This document shows positions 1 through 9,077 of a stretch of 64,000 nt of DNA, piece after piece. The translations under genes and the position numbers were made by a program. The DNA lies in contig JAIOAX010000008.1 of the NCBI GenBank assembly GCA_019873645.1, forward strand, positions 90,687 through 154,686, given 5' to 3'. The number at the start of each line of letters is the position of its first letter. Position 1 is the first letter of the stretch. Below the pieces are notes generated by a model. It searched no databases. It was not told where the DNA came from and was given only the letters and a program-made list of their open reading frames with translations. This DNA comes from Chloroflexota bacterium (GTDB taxonomy: Bacteria > Chloroflexota > Anaerolineae > B4-G1 > SLSP01).

Positions 1-2
1 GT

Positions 3-437
3 TTTGAAGCGCGTCGCCTGCTGCCGGATGAATTGCTGGCGACGGAACAGCCGGCGACCAGGGTGGTCGTACCGCTGTATTTTCAGAAAACGGCCCTGGG
101 TTTCGCACTCTTTGAAGTCGGCCCTGAACAAGGCGAAGTGTACGAGATTCTGGGCCGCCAGCTCAGCAGTGCGCTGATGGGGGTATTGCTGGTGCAGCGG
201 CAGGAACAGGCGCAGCGGGATGCCGAGACCGAGCGGCAACGTGCCCAAGCCGCATTGCGCGACTTGCTGACCACACGCTCTATCACCGACCGCGTGCGCC
301 AGGCGCCGGACACTGAAGCGATCTTGCGGGTGACATTGGAGTTATTAGGCCAGGCATTAGGCGCGACAACGGCCGTGGCGCGTCTGGGGACGCGCGAGCA
401 ACTGTTGGAGGCCGGAGCCGGCGCCGAGTCAAACTAG
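3..437 (+). CDS. C-terminal end of a GAF-like sensor protein (5' end outside window)
   Basis: The reading frame is open from base 3, so the gene starts upstream of the window; about 144 residues are visible. The first part (FEARRLLPDELL, then a VVVPLYF strand and FALFEVGP) matches the divergent GAF-like domain found only in the LacI-type sensors of this array (starts at 446, 6201 and 11271). This protein is therefore probably a fourth member of that type. A coiled coil rich in Q, E, A and R follows, and then the helical tail shared by the array (ITDRVRQAPDTEAIL, ending AVARLG). Unlike its relatives it passes from the GAF-like domain straight to the tail, with no long GAF or short GAF-like domain between. 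It ends 8 bases before the next gene, so the two are probably co-transcribed. No output domain is visible. Confidence 0.85.
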   Translation, partial: FEARRLLPDELLATEQPATRVVVPLYFQKTALGFALFEVGPEQGEVYEILGRQLSSALMGVLLVQRQEQAQRDAETERQRAQAALRDLLTTRSITDRVRQAPDTEAILRVTLELLGQALGATTAVARLGTREQLLEAGAGAESN

Positions 438-445
438 GAGCAATT

Positions 446-3400
446 ATGGTTCTCGAGATACAGACACCAGACACACGCAACGTAGCTGCCCGTCCCAAAA
501 TCGGCTTATTGGTGGCGGAAACCCTCTCGTGGTGGTCGCAGTATTTGCTGGCCGGCTTGACGGAAGCTGCCGAAGCGTTTGATGTGGATTTATTCTGTTA
601 CACCGGCGGGGGATTACCACAGCCGGATCAAGCCACCGATAATGGTCTCTACGAGCTGGTCAGTGCCGACCTGTTGGACGGCCTCATCGTCTCCGGCAAT
701 ATCGCTCATGGCGTAACGTCGGCAACGTTTGAGGCTTTTCTGCGCCGTTTTGCGGATTCCGTTCCGGTGGTAACCGTAGTGGCGGTGTGTGAAGGCATGT
801 CGGCAGTGCTGGTGGACGGCTTTCACGGGATGTACCAGGCGGTTTCCCACCTCATCGAAGCGCACGGCTATCGCCAGATCGCCTTCATCCGCGGCCCCGT
901 TGGACAAATTGATGCTGATGAGCGCTATCGCGCTTACGTGACGGCTTTGGAGGAACACGGTATCCCCCTGAATCCCGAGTGGGTCGTGGCAGGGAATTTC
1001 AACCTGTCGAGCGCTGTGAACGCCATGCAGGAATTGTGGCCGCGGATCGCCGCCGTGCGCGCCGCACAGACGCCGCCGCTTCCCTGGGCCATTGTCGCCG
1101 CCAACGATGATATGGCGCGCGGCGTTTTGAACGTGCTGCGTGCTCAGGGCATCAACGTCCCAGAAGAGGTCGCCATCGTGGGCTTCGACGATTCCGACAT
1201 TGGGCGAAACCTGGATGTACCGCTGACCTCGGTGCGCCAGCCGATTTATGCTATGGGCCGGCGGGCTTTAGAACTGGTGTTGCAACAGCTCCGGGGCGAT
1301 AGGACAGTAGTCCAGGAAGCCGCGCCCGCGGAATTGGTGATACGCCGTTCATGTGGCTGTCTTCCCCCATCCGTGCGTGAGGAGAGCGCGATAATGCCTG
1401 TGGAAAGGCCGGCCGCTGTCTCCTTTGAGGCTATGCCACCCTGTCCATGGGTGCCGCTCGAAGTATGGGGGGCTTTCCACACAGCTTTGTCGTTGGCGAC
1501 GCCGGAAAGCGAGGCCAGCTTTTTGCACGTCCTGGATCACGCTTTACGCCGGACGCAGATTGAAGGAGAGGATCTTGACACATGGCAACGGTCCATTTCG
1601 GAATTACGCCGCCACAGTCTGCCGTACCTTGCTGATCCGGTCATACGGCAGAGAGCCGAGGACCTGCTCCAGCAAGCGCGCGTCCTGGTCAGTGATGCCA
1701 TTCGGCGGGCAGAGGCGTATGGCCGTCAGCTATTCCAGCAACGTCAGGCGCTGCTGACCCAAATTGATGACACCCTGAGCACAACCCTGCATTTGCAAGA
1801 ACTGCCGCCGGTGTTGGAACGTTTGTTCCCTAACATCGGCGTCCAAGTCTGTCTGACGGCGCTGTATGAGGGAGAAAATCCCAAGGCTGAACTTTCGCGC
1901 CTGCTGCTCGCCTATGACATTTCACGCGCCCCGCAGGTGGATTTTTATGCGGATGGGCTACCCTTTGCATCGCGGCTATTGGCGCCTCAGGAATGGCTCA
2001 ATGCCGGGGGGCGCAAAACGTACATTGTGGCCCCACTTATCTTGCAGGAGCACCGACTGGGGTTCGTGTTGTTGTGGGCCGGGCAGGATTGGCAATTGTA
2101 TGCCCGGATGGCGCAACGTCTGAGCGATGTCATCTTCAGAAGCCTGTTGCTGCAAGAGCAAGAACGCGCCCGCCGTGAAGCCTTAGATGCCGAACAACGC
2201 GCCGAAGTGGCTTTGCGCGATGCCCTGGTGGCGCAGCGTCGTTATGTCCGTGGCGCATGGCAGGAGCGGGCGGAGCCGGTCGTGGGCTATTTCTATTCAC
2301 CTGAAGCGCGCGGCGTGACCGACAGCGTCTGGCTGCCGGAAATGACAGAAGCTGTTCGGCAAGGCAACGTCGTGGTGACGCGCGATCTCGACGGGGGACA
2401 AACTCTGGCCGTGCCGGTAGTGCTGTACGGGGAAGAGGTCATCGGCGTCCTGGGATTCCGGGCAACGGATGCCGTCCCCTGGACCGAGGAACATATCACC
2501 TTGGCCCGTACCATTGCTACAGAAATGGCCCTGGCCCTGGAAACCCAGCGTCTGCTGTCGGACGTGCAACGGCGCGCTTCACGCCTCCTGGCAGCGGCGG
2601 AAATCTCGCGGGTGACAACTTCAATCCTCACGCTGGACGAACTGCTGCCGCAGGCCGTGAACCTGATCCGTGAGCGGTTTGATTTGTATTATGCCGGCAT
2701 CTTTTTGGTGGATGAAGGCCGCCGCTGGGCCATCCTGCGCGCCGGCACGGGTGAAGCCGGGCGTATCATGCTCGAACGGGGACACCGCCTGGAAGTCGGC
2801 GGCAATTCGATGATCGGCATGTGCGTGGCGCAAGGCGAGGCGCGCATCACGTTTGATACCCATCGGGAAACCGTCCGTCGTCCCAATCCACTGTTGCCCG
2901 ATACCCGCTCGGAACTGGCATTGCCGTTGTTCAGTCGCGGGCGTGTGATCGGTGCAATGACCATTCAGGACACTCGTCCCGGTGCTTTTACCCAGGAAGA
3001 CATCACCATCTTGCAAACGATGGCCGATCAGCTCGGCAACGCCATTGAGAATGCCCGACTCCTGCAACAGATGGAACAGAGCATGCACGAATTGGAAATG
3101 GCCTCGGGACGCCTGACACGCGAATCGTGGCGCAACTTCCTGGTGAACTATCGTCGCGCCTTCGGTTATCGCTACCGCCTGATTGATGTAGAACCGACCG
3201 GTGACCTCGCGCCCGAAGCCCAGGCCGCGCTTCAGCAACAGGCGCCGGTGGTGACGGTTGTGGCCTCCGAAGCCGGAGAAGAGCGTCTGCAAGGTGCCTT
3301 GAGTGTGCCGATCCGGGTGCGCAACGAAGTCTTGGGCGTGCTTGACCTGCGTTTTGAAGACCCCCAGGTGTCCCCGGAGACCGTCAGCCTGGTGGAGCAA

Positions 3401-3676
3401 ATCGCAGCGCGGTTGGGAGCCGCTTTGGAAAGCGCTCGTCTGCTTGAAGAATCACGCCGCGCTGCCGCGCGTGAACAGATGCTGGCGCAAGTCGCGGCGC
3501 GTTTGCGGGAGCGGTTGGAGATAGATGCCGTGCTGAAAAATGCAGCGCGCGAGCTGCGGACGGCTTTGGACCTGTCGCGTGTCGCGGTGCGCCTGGCGCC
3601 CCGCGTCGTCGTCGAAACAGCGCCACAGCCAGATACTGCGCCGCTCCCTAACCCGTCCCTAATCCCTAATTCCTAG
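446..3676 (+). CDS. LacI-type ligand-binding sensor fused to GAF domains, no output domain
   Basis: The start at 446 is preceded by AGGAG. Residues about 18-298 form a periplasmic-binding-protein type I fold as in LacI/GalR regulators (KIGLLVAETLSWWSQ, AIVGFDDSDIGRNLDVPLTSVRQP), but there is no helix-turn-helix. It ends in RRSCGC near residues 299-304, followed by about 120 helical residues. Next come a divergent GAF-like domain (about 435-570), a short GAF-like domain (590-700, RRYVRGAW), a canonical GAF (710-880, with SMIGMC and NPLLPDTRSELALPL), a second short GAF-like domain (885-1000) and the shared tail (about 1000-1050). No signal peptide or membrane helix is seen, so the sugar-like ligand would be bound in the cytoplasm. 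The last residues (PNPSLIPNS) are encoded by a C-rich heptamer repeat that runs on past the stop codon. Ligand and partner are unknown. Confidence 0.9.
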   Translation: MVLEIQTPDTRNVAARPKIGLLVAETLSWWSQYLLAGLTEAAEAFDVDLFCYTGGGLPQPDQATDNGLYELVSADLLDGLIVSGNIAHGVTSATFEAFLRRFADSVPVVTVVAVCEGMSAVLVDGFHGMYQAVSHLIEAHGYRQIAFIRGPVGQIDADERYRAYVTALEEHGIPLNPEWVVAGNFNLSSAVNAMQELWPRIAAVRAAQTPPLPWAIVAANDDMARGVLNVLRAQGINVPEEVAIVGFDDSDIGRNLDVPLTSVRQPIYAMGRRALELVLQQLRGDRTVVQEAAPAELVIRRSCGCLPPSVREESAIMPVERPAAVSFEAMPPCPWVPLEVWGAFHTALSLATPESEASFLHVLDHALRRTQIEGEDLDTWQRSISELRRHSLPYLADPVIRQRAEDLLQQARVLVSDAIRRAEAYGRQLFQQRQALLTQIDDTLSTTLHLQELPPVLERLFPNIGVQVCLTALYEGENPKAELSRLLLAYDISRAPQVDFYADGLPFASRLLAPQEWLNAGGRKTYIVAPLILQEHRLGFVLLWAGQDWQLYARMAQRLSDVIFRSLLLQEQERARREALDAEQRAEVALRDALVAQRRYVRGAWQERAEPVVGYFYSPEARGVTDSVWLPEMTEAVRQGNVVVTRDLDGGQTLAVPVVLYGEEVIGVLGFRATDAVPWTEEHITLARTIATEMALALETQRLLSDVQRRASRLLAAAEISRVTTSILTLDELLPQAVNLIRERFDLYYAGIFLVDEGRRWAILRAGTGEAGRIMLERGHRLEVGGNSMIGMCVAQGEARITFDTHRETVRRPNPLLPDTRSELALPLFSRGRVIGAMTIQDTRPGAFTQEDITILQTMADQLGNAIENARLLQQMEQSMHELEMASGRLTRESWRNFLVNYRRAFGYRYRLIDVEPTGDLAPEAQAALQQQAPVVTVVASEAGEERLQGALSVPIRVRNEVLGVLDLRFEDPQVSPETVSLVEQIAARLGAALESARLLEESRRAAAREQMLAQVAARLRERLEIDAVLKNAARELRTALDLSRVAVRLAPRVVVETAPQPDTAPLPNPSLIPNS

Positions 3677-3711
3677 TCCCTAATCACCAGTTACCAATCG
3701 CTGATTACTTT
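3644..3711 (+). repeat. C-rich CCCTAAT-like short-period repeat across a gene end
   Basis: Degenerate repeats of about seven bases (variants of TCCCTAA, then ACCAATC and GATTAC) cover the last codons of the upstream gene and the whole gap to the next one. Similar tracts lie at 6126-6191 and 29804-29860. The repeat supplies the C-terminal residues PNPSLIPNS. Confidence 0.75.
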
Positions 3712-3726
3712 TAAGGAAACAAAGCG

Positions 3727-6069
3727 ATGACATTTAAGTTCGGAAAGTGGCCTTTTGCTTACAAAATCGCGGCAGCCGTGACGAGCTTCGTGCTGTTGGC
3801 GCTCCTGCTGATGCAGGGCTTCCACATCAGTGTGGTGCGTGCGCGCATGCGCGAACAAATCGGGGTGCAATTCGCCGGCCTGGCCGAAGCCCGTATGGGC
3901 TATGTAGCGGAAACCTTCATCCGGCAATTCTCGTTGCTGCGTAGTTTTGCCCTTGAGCGCGCCGTGATCGAAGCCGTGGAAACGGCGAATGCCCGCTATA
4001 GCGACGACGCCGTGGCCATTCAAAACGCGCTGCTTGACATAGATCGTCGGTGGGCCGATGCGGCCGATGACAGCGCTCTGGTGCAAGCCATCGTAGCTCC
4101 TGACCAGAACCCCCTGGCAGCCCAATTGCTTACCTATGCGCAGACCTTTCCGGCGCACGCCGAGATCTTCATCACCGACCGTTACGGCGGCTTGCTGGCG
4201 GCAAGCCGGCGGACTTCTGACTATTATCAAGCAGATGAAGTATGGTGGCAGGCGGCGTTCGCTGGCGGTAAAGGCGCCCTGTACGTCAGTCAGCCAGCTT
4301 ATGATGAAAGCCTTAAACGCGTTGCCATACAACTGGCCGTCCCCATCTATGCGGCAACGGATCGGGCAGTGATCGGCGTCTTGCGTTCTACCCTGGATAT
4401 GACGACCATCGAGCAGGCCATTAAACAACTGGAATGGGGAGCGCCTTTTGTGACCCTCGCCAATGAGCAGCGTGTCATCCTCGCCGATATAGACCCGGCA
4501 CGCATCGGTCAGAACGTCCCCTCCTCTTGGGAAATGTACCAACCCGGCCAGGGTGGGACCTGGTTTGAAGCCCCCGGCAGCGCCGGCCAGCGCTTGTTGA
4601 TCGGGCGCGCGACAACGGCAGACGTGTTCATAGAGGATAGGGACATCGCTACGGTCATACAGGGGTTGGGCTGGCGGCTATTTGTTTACCGCCCCCGGGC
4701 CGAAGCTTACGCCCCCTTAATCCGTGCAGTCTGGACCAGTGTGGGCGTGTCCGTTGCAGTTCTCCTGCTCATGGCATCTGGAGCGTTTTTTGTCGCCCGC
4801 TCACTGTCCAGGCCGCTTGTCTATACGCTTGCGGCGATGCGCAAGTGGCTAGGTGGTGATTTTACGCCGCGCGCCTGGGTCTACTGGCCCGATGAAACCG
4901 GCGCCCTGGCCGAATCAAGTAACACACTGGCCGATAAGATGCAGGGATTGGAACGCACCATCGCCCAACGCGCTGCCGAGCGCGAGCACGAACAACGCCG
5001 GCGCGCCCGCGACTTGAATGTGGCTACGGCGGTCGGGGATCTCATTGCGGCGACGGCAGACCTGCAGGAGCTGAATCGTAAGGTTGTCGAGCTACTTCGG
5101 GAGCGCTTCGGATTGTATTATGTCGGGCTGTTCTTGCTCGACGAGACCGGCAAGTGGGCCGTTTTGCATGCCGGCACCGGCAATCCGGGCCAATTGCGAC
5201 TGGCACGTGAATACCGCGTGCCGGTCGGCGAGGGTCTGGTGGGACGGTGTGTCGTGGAGCGCACCTACCGCATCGTGCGTGAGGATGGCCCCGATAGCCA
5301 ACTGCTGGACAAGCTGGATTTGCTCTATACCCGTTCGGCGATTGGGTTACCTTTGCGTTCGCGCGGGCAGATCCTGGGTGTCATCGAGGCACACAGCTCA
5401 CAGCTTGAAACCTTTGACGCCGAAGGCGCTCTCGTCTTGCAGACAATCGCCGATCAGATTGCCGTAGCCATTGATGGGCTGCGCCTGTTTGCCGAACGTC
5501 AAGAAGCGATGGAAAGCCTGCAACGTACTTACGGTGAAGCCAGCCGTGAGGCCTGGATGGCCCTGTTGAACGAACGCACTGCGGCGCCGGAAGGTTATCA
5601 GGCGGAAACGCGCGGTCTCCGCGCCTTGCCGGCCACACCCCCAGAAGCGTGGCGTGAAGAGGCTCGGAAAGCCTGGCTAGAGGGGCGCGCGGTTGTCAAT
5701 GCAGGCGCGAGTGGCGAGGCCGTCCTGGCATTGCCCATTCGGTTGCGCGACGAAATCATCGGCGTTGTGGACGTGAGCAAACGTAAAGAGGCCGGTGAGT
5801 GGACTCGCGACGAGATCACGCAACTGGAAGAGCTGGTGCAACAACTGGGGTTGACCCTTGAAAGCTCGCGCTTCTACGAAGAATCTCAGCGCGCCGCAGT
5901 GCGCGAGCAACTGCTGCGGGAGGTCTCGGAGCGCGTGCGTGTGGCCGTGGATGTGGATTCGGTGATGCGCATTGCGGCCAGGGAAATCGGCGAGGTGTTA
6001 CAGCGTCCCGTATTCGTCTACCTGGCCGACGATACCCCATCCGGCAACGGTCACTTGTCAACGGATTGA
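3727..6069 (+). CDS. Double-Cache HAMP GAF membrane sensor, no output domain
   Basis: The start at 3727 follows AAGGAA. A first membrane helix lies near residues 12-30 and is followed by an extracytoplasmic double-Cache-like region to about 330 (AEIFITDRYGGLLAASRRT, then a second lobe with VIGVLRSTLDM). A second membrane helix covers about 335-358. A HAMP domain (about 355-410, SLSRPL at its start) leads to a GAF domain (427-590, FGLYYVGLFLLDE, GLVGRCV), a short GAF-like domain (598-720, TYGEASREAW) and the shared tail (722-768, QRAAVREQLLREVSERVR). The arrangement resembles a chemoreceptor or kinase input half, but there is no methyl-accepting, kinase or cyclase domain. It probably senses a small molecule outside the cell and passes conformational changes to a partner. 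The gene sits between two LacI-type sensors, and the same order recurs at 6201-11287. Confidence 0.9.
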   Translation: MTFKFGKWPFAYKIAAAVTSFVLLALLLMQGFHISVVRARMREQIGVQFAGLAEARMGYVAETFIRQFSLLRSFALERAVIEAVETANARYSDDAVAIQNALLDIDRRWADAADDSALVQAIVAPDQNPLAAQLLTYAQTFPAHAEIFITDRYGGLLAASRRTSDYYQADEVWWQAAFAGGKGALYVSQPAYDESLKRVAIQLAVPIYAATDRAVIGVLRSTLDMTTIEQAIKQLEWGAPFVTLANEQRVILADIDPARIGQNVPSSWEMYQPGQGGTWFEAPGSAGQRLLIGRATTADVFIEDRDIATVIQGLGWRLFVYRPRAEAYAPLIRAVWTSVGVSVAVLLLMASGAFFVARSLSRPLVYTLAAMRKWLGGDFTPRAWVYWPDETGALAESSNTLADKMQGLERTIAQRAAEREHEQRRRARDLNVATAVGDLIAATADLQELNRKVVELLRERFGLYYVGLFLLDETGKWAVLHAGTGNPGQLRLAREYRVPVGEGLVGRCVVERTYRIVREDGPDSQLLDKLDLLYTRSAIGLPLRSRGQILGVIEAHSSQLETFDAEGALVLQTIADQIAVAIDGLRLFAERQEAMESLQRTYGEASREAWMALLNERTAAPEGYQAETRGLRALPATPPEAWREEARKAWLEGRAVVNAGASGEAVLALPIRLRDEIIGVVDVSKRKEAGEWTRDEITQLEELVQQLGLTLESSRFYEESQRAAVREQLLREVSERVRVAVDVDSVMRIAAREIGEVLQRPVFVYLADDTPSGNGHLSTD

Positions 6070-6191
6070 GCGGATTAGACGGATTGAATGGATTGAACGG
6101 ATTGGACGGATTGCCCAGATTCTCACAGCATTTCCCAGTCCCCAATCCCTAATCCCCAATCCCTGATTACTAATTACCGATTACCAATCTC
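6062..6191 (+). repeat. Two adjoining short-period repeats filling the gap before the next sensor gene
   Basis: Bases 6062-6114 are repeats of eight to ten bases built on GGATT (GGATTGAGC, GGATTAGAC, GGATTGAAT, GGATTGAAC and others). Bases 6126-6191 are the C-rich tract (CCAATCCCTAAT variants, then GATTAC and ACCAATC). Together they occupy nearly the whole 131-base gap and leave only a short ribosome-binding region before the start at 6201. I see no promoter or terminator here. Confidence 0.8.
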
Positions 6192-6200
6192 TAAAAGGGT

Positions 6201-9077
6201 ATGGCGATGCGTGAAAGTGAAAAAATGGCCCATTTGTCCCGGCCCGGTCGGTCAAACCGCCCCACGCTTGGACTGTTCACCTACGGCCTGATAGATACGG
6301 TCAGTGAAACGGTGTGGCAGGGGATCGAGGATGCCGCGCGTGAACATGATGTCAACCTGGTCTGTTACTGCGGCGGTAGCGTGGACGATGCAACCGGCGT
6401 GAGCCTGCCTGCCAATATCCTCTACGATTTCGTCAGCACGGAGCGGATTGATGGGCTGATTATTTGGGCGGCGGTGGTGCACTTCCTGGACCTTGAAGCC
6501 GCGCAAGCCTTCTATCGCCGCTATGCTGATTATCCGGTGGTCAGTATTGGCTTTCAGGTTGAAGGCATCCCCACCATTATGGTAGACAATTATGCCGGGA
6601 TGTACAACGCAGTGAACCATCTATTGGAGGTTCATGGCTACTCCCGTATCGCCTTTATTCGCGGGCCGGCAGGCCATGACGAGGCCGAAGAGCGTTATCG
6701 CGCTTATCAAGAGGCTTTAGCCGCGCACGGCCTGGCTTTCGATCCCGAGTTGGTCACTCCTGGTGACAACCAGCGTGTGGACGGCGTGAACGCCGTCAAG
6801 ACGCTATTTGACGAACGCCGTTTGCGGCCCGGCGTGGATGTCGAAGCCCTGGTAGCGGCCAACGATAATATGGCCCTGGGCGCCTTAGAGGCGTTGCAAG
6901 CGCGCGGCATCCGCGTCCCGGAAGACGTAGCACTGGTCGGCTTCGACGATGCCGAAGAGGGACGCTTCACCTTCCCGCCCCTGACTTCGGTACCCTGGGG
7001 AGGCTACGCGCAGGGGCGGCAAGCCGTCGAAACCCTGCTGGCCTTGATGGCCCATGAAGAAGTCCCGCCTTTAACGCGCGTGCCGACGGAGTTGATTGTG
7101 CGGGAATCGTGCGGCTGTGTGATCCCCGACATCGTTCAGGCGGCGGAGTCACCCGACGTGCGGCTTCCGCGCTCCCGCACCAATACTGATATGGCTGAAG
7201 TGCGGCGGGAGATCCTCACTGAACTGGTACGCCTTGTGCCATCACTGCGGGTGACTGAAACACAACTGGGCGAGTGGGTGGACGCCTTTATGGCCGAGCT
7301 GGCCGTCCCACCGACGCCGGGCTTCTTGTCGGTCATGCAAGCGCTGCTGCGCCAAACGATTAACGCCGGCGGGGATGTCAACGCCTGGCATAACGCCGTA
7401 TCCATCCTGCGCCGCCGCTTCCTCCCTTACTTACGTGAGGCGGCCCCGCGTTCGCACGCCGAAAATCTCTGGCAGCAGGCCCGCGCGCTGCTCGGCCATG
7501 CGACCTACCAGGCGCAAGCGCGGCAGACCTGGATGGCGACGAACCAGGTCACACTGATGCGTACTGTCACCCAAACGCTGATGGCCGTTTCGGAATTGAA
7601 CGAATTCGCTGCTGTTCTGCCACAACAAGTGGCGTCTTTGGGCCTGCCGGGATGTTCCCTGGCGCTGTTCGAGGCGCCCGAAAAACCCGTCAATGCACGG
7701 TTGTTAATGACCTGGGACGGCGCACCTGTCCGGGAAACCACCGTCTTCCCGGCGCGTTGGCTGTTGCCGGACGCGGCGTGGCATCCTGCAGGCCGTTTCA
7801 GTCGCATCCTGGAAGTGCTCCATGCGCGCGGGACGTGGCTGGGATACGTGCTCTTTGAGGTCGGGCCACGGCGGGGCAGCATTTACACGACATTGCGCGA
7901 TCAAATCAGCAACGTTTTGCGGGGGTTGCTCCTGGTCGAAGAGGCCCGTCGCGCACAGACGGCACTGCAGAAGGCTTACGCCGAAGTGGAACAACAAGTC
8001 GCCATCCGCACGGCGGAACTCCAGCACGAGATTGCGGCGCGCGAGAGCCTGTACGAGCGCCGTGCGCACCAGGTACTCACCAGCACGCTGATCTCCCAGG
8101 AAATCGCGGCGGCGCCGACGCTGGATGAGCTGTATCGCCGGGTGGTGACGTTGATCAAAGAACGCTTCGGCTACGATCACGCCCAAATCTTCCGCTACGA
8201 CCCGCAAGTCTATGCCTTGCGTCTGGTCGTCGGCTATGGTGAGGTGGGCCAAAAGATGCTGGCAGAGGGACACCAGCTTGAACTCGGTGTGGGGGTGGTG
8301 GGAACGGCCGCGGAGACCGGCGTCCCCATCCTGGCGACCGATGTGACCCAGGATCGGGACTGGCGTCCCACCCCCCACTTGCCCGAGACCCGCGGCGAGC
8401 TGGCGGTGCCCATCAAATGGCGTGACCAGGTGCTCGGCATCCTGGATGTACAGAGCAACCGCGCCGGCGCATTGACCCTGGATGATCAGCTGGTGCTGGA
8501 GCAATTGTGCGGGCAGATTGCCATCGCTATCGAAAATACCCGCCTGCGCGAGGAGATGGAAGCACGTCTGCAAACCTTGAATATGGTCCAGGAATCCCTG
8601 TCCCGTGAAGGATGGGAGGTCTTGCGCGCGCAGCATCGCGGTCTCAAGGGCTACGCTTATGATCGCGGCGTGGTGTATCCCTTGACTCAAACCCCCGCGC
8701 CGAATTATACCGTTCCGGTCGCCGTGGCGGGCGGCCAGGTTGTCGGACGTTTGGGCGTCCAAGAGGACCCGACGCGGCCGCTTACGCCGGAAGAACGCGC
8801 GCTCCTGGCGGCCATCTCCGAGCAAGTTGCGGAGGCCCTTGATAGAGCACGCCTGTTTGAAGATACCCGTCGCAGCGCCGCACGCGATCAGATCATCAGC
8901 GAGCTAAGCGCGCAAATGCGGGCTTCGCTGGACATTGATCAGGTCCTGCAAACTGCCGTGCGCGAGCTGGTCGGCGCGCTGAATTTTGCCAGAGTGGAGG
9001 TGCGCCTGGGTGTCGGTAGCGCGGAGGCTCCGCCCGCCGACGAGACGCAAATCCCTGGGAAGGAGGGCGGTGCATGA
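6201..9077 (+). CDS. LacI-type ligand-binding sensor fused to GAF domains
   Basis: The start at 6201 is preceded by AAAAGGGT; a second ATG lies at 6207. Residues about 22-298 form a LacI-type ligand-binding fold (LGLFTYGLIDTVSE, VALVGFDDAEEGRF) without any helix-turn-helix, closed by RESCGC near 301-306. About 140 helical residues follow, then a divergent GAF-like domain (455-590, FPARWLLPD), a coiled coil (590-625), a GAF domain (about 620-790) and a short GAF-like domain (795-890, LSREGWEVLRAQ). The GAF belongs to the subtype with FGYDHAQIFRYD and GVVGTAAETG, as in the genes at 17214 and 29738. The shared tail (RRSAARDQIISELSAQMR) covers about 892-935. It is a close architectural relative of the genes at 446 and 11271. 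The stop codon overlaps the next start (ATGA), which implies translational coupling to the double-Cache partner. Confidence 0.9.
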   Translation: MAMRESEKMAHLSRPGRSNRPTLGLFTYGLIDTVSETVWQGIEDAAREHDVNLVCYCGGSVDDATGVSLPANILYDFVSTERIDGLIIWAAVVHFLDLEAAQAFYRRYADYPVVSIGFQVEGIPTIMVDNYAGMYNAVNHLLEVHGYSRIAFIRGPAGHDEAEERYRAYQEALAAHGLAFDPELVTPGDNQRVDGVNAVKTLFDERRLRPGVDVEALVAANDNMALGALEALQARGIRVPEDVALVGFDDAEEGRFTFPPLTSVPWGGYAQGRQAVETLLALMAHEEVPPLTRVPTELIVRESCGCVIPDIVQAAESPDVRLPRSRTNTDMAEVRREILTELVRLVPSLRVTETQLGEWVDAFMAELAVPPTPGFLSVMQALLRQTINAGGDVNAWHNAVSILRRRFLPYLREAAPRSHAENLWQQARALLGHATYQAQARQTWMATNQVTLMRTVTQTLMAVSELNEFAAVLPQQVASLGLPGCSLALFEAPEKPVNARLLMTWDGAPVRETTVFPARWLLPDAAWHPAGRFSRILEVLHARGTWLGYVLFEVGPRRGSIYTTLRDQISNVLRGLLLVEEARRAQTALQKAYAEVEQQVAIRTAELQHEIAARESLYERRAHQVLTSTLISQEIAAAPTLDELYRRVVTLIKERFGYDHAQIFRYDPQVYALRLVVGYGEVGQKMLAEGHQLELGVGVVGTAAETGVPILATDVTQDRDWRPTPHLPETRGELAVPIKWRDQVLGILDVQSNRAGALTLDDQLVLEQLCGQIAIAIENTRLREEMEARLQTLNMVQESLSREGWEVLRAQHRGLKGYAYDRGVVYPLTQTPAPNYTVPVAVAGGQVVGRLGVQEDPTRPLTPEERALLAAISEQVAEALDRARLFEDTRRSAARDQIISELSAQMRASLDIDQVLQTAVRELVGALNFARVEVRLGVGSAEAPPADETQIPGKEGGA

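Noticed and set aside
3727..6069. Methyl-accepting chemotaxis receptor
   Set aside because: Cache and HAMP are present, but GAF domains follow and there is no methyl-accepting hairpin.
2621..8825. Long minus-strand frames opposite the sensor genes (for example 7704-8825 and 2621-3400)
   Set aside because: They are GC-rich antisense frames, lack ribosome-binding sites and show no recognisable domain.
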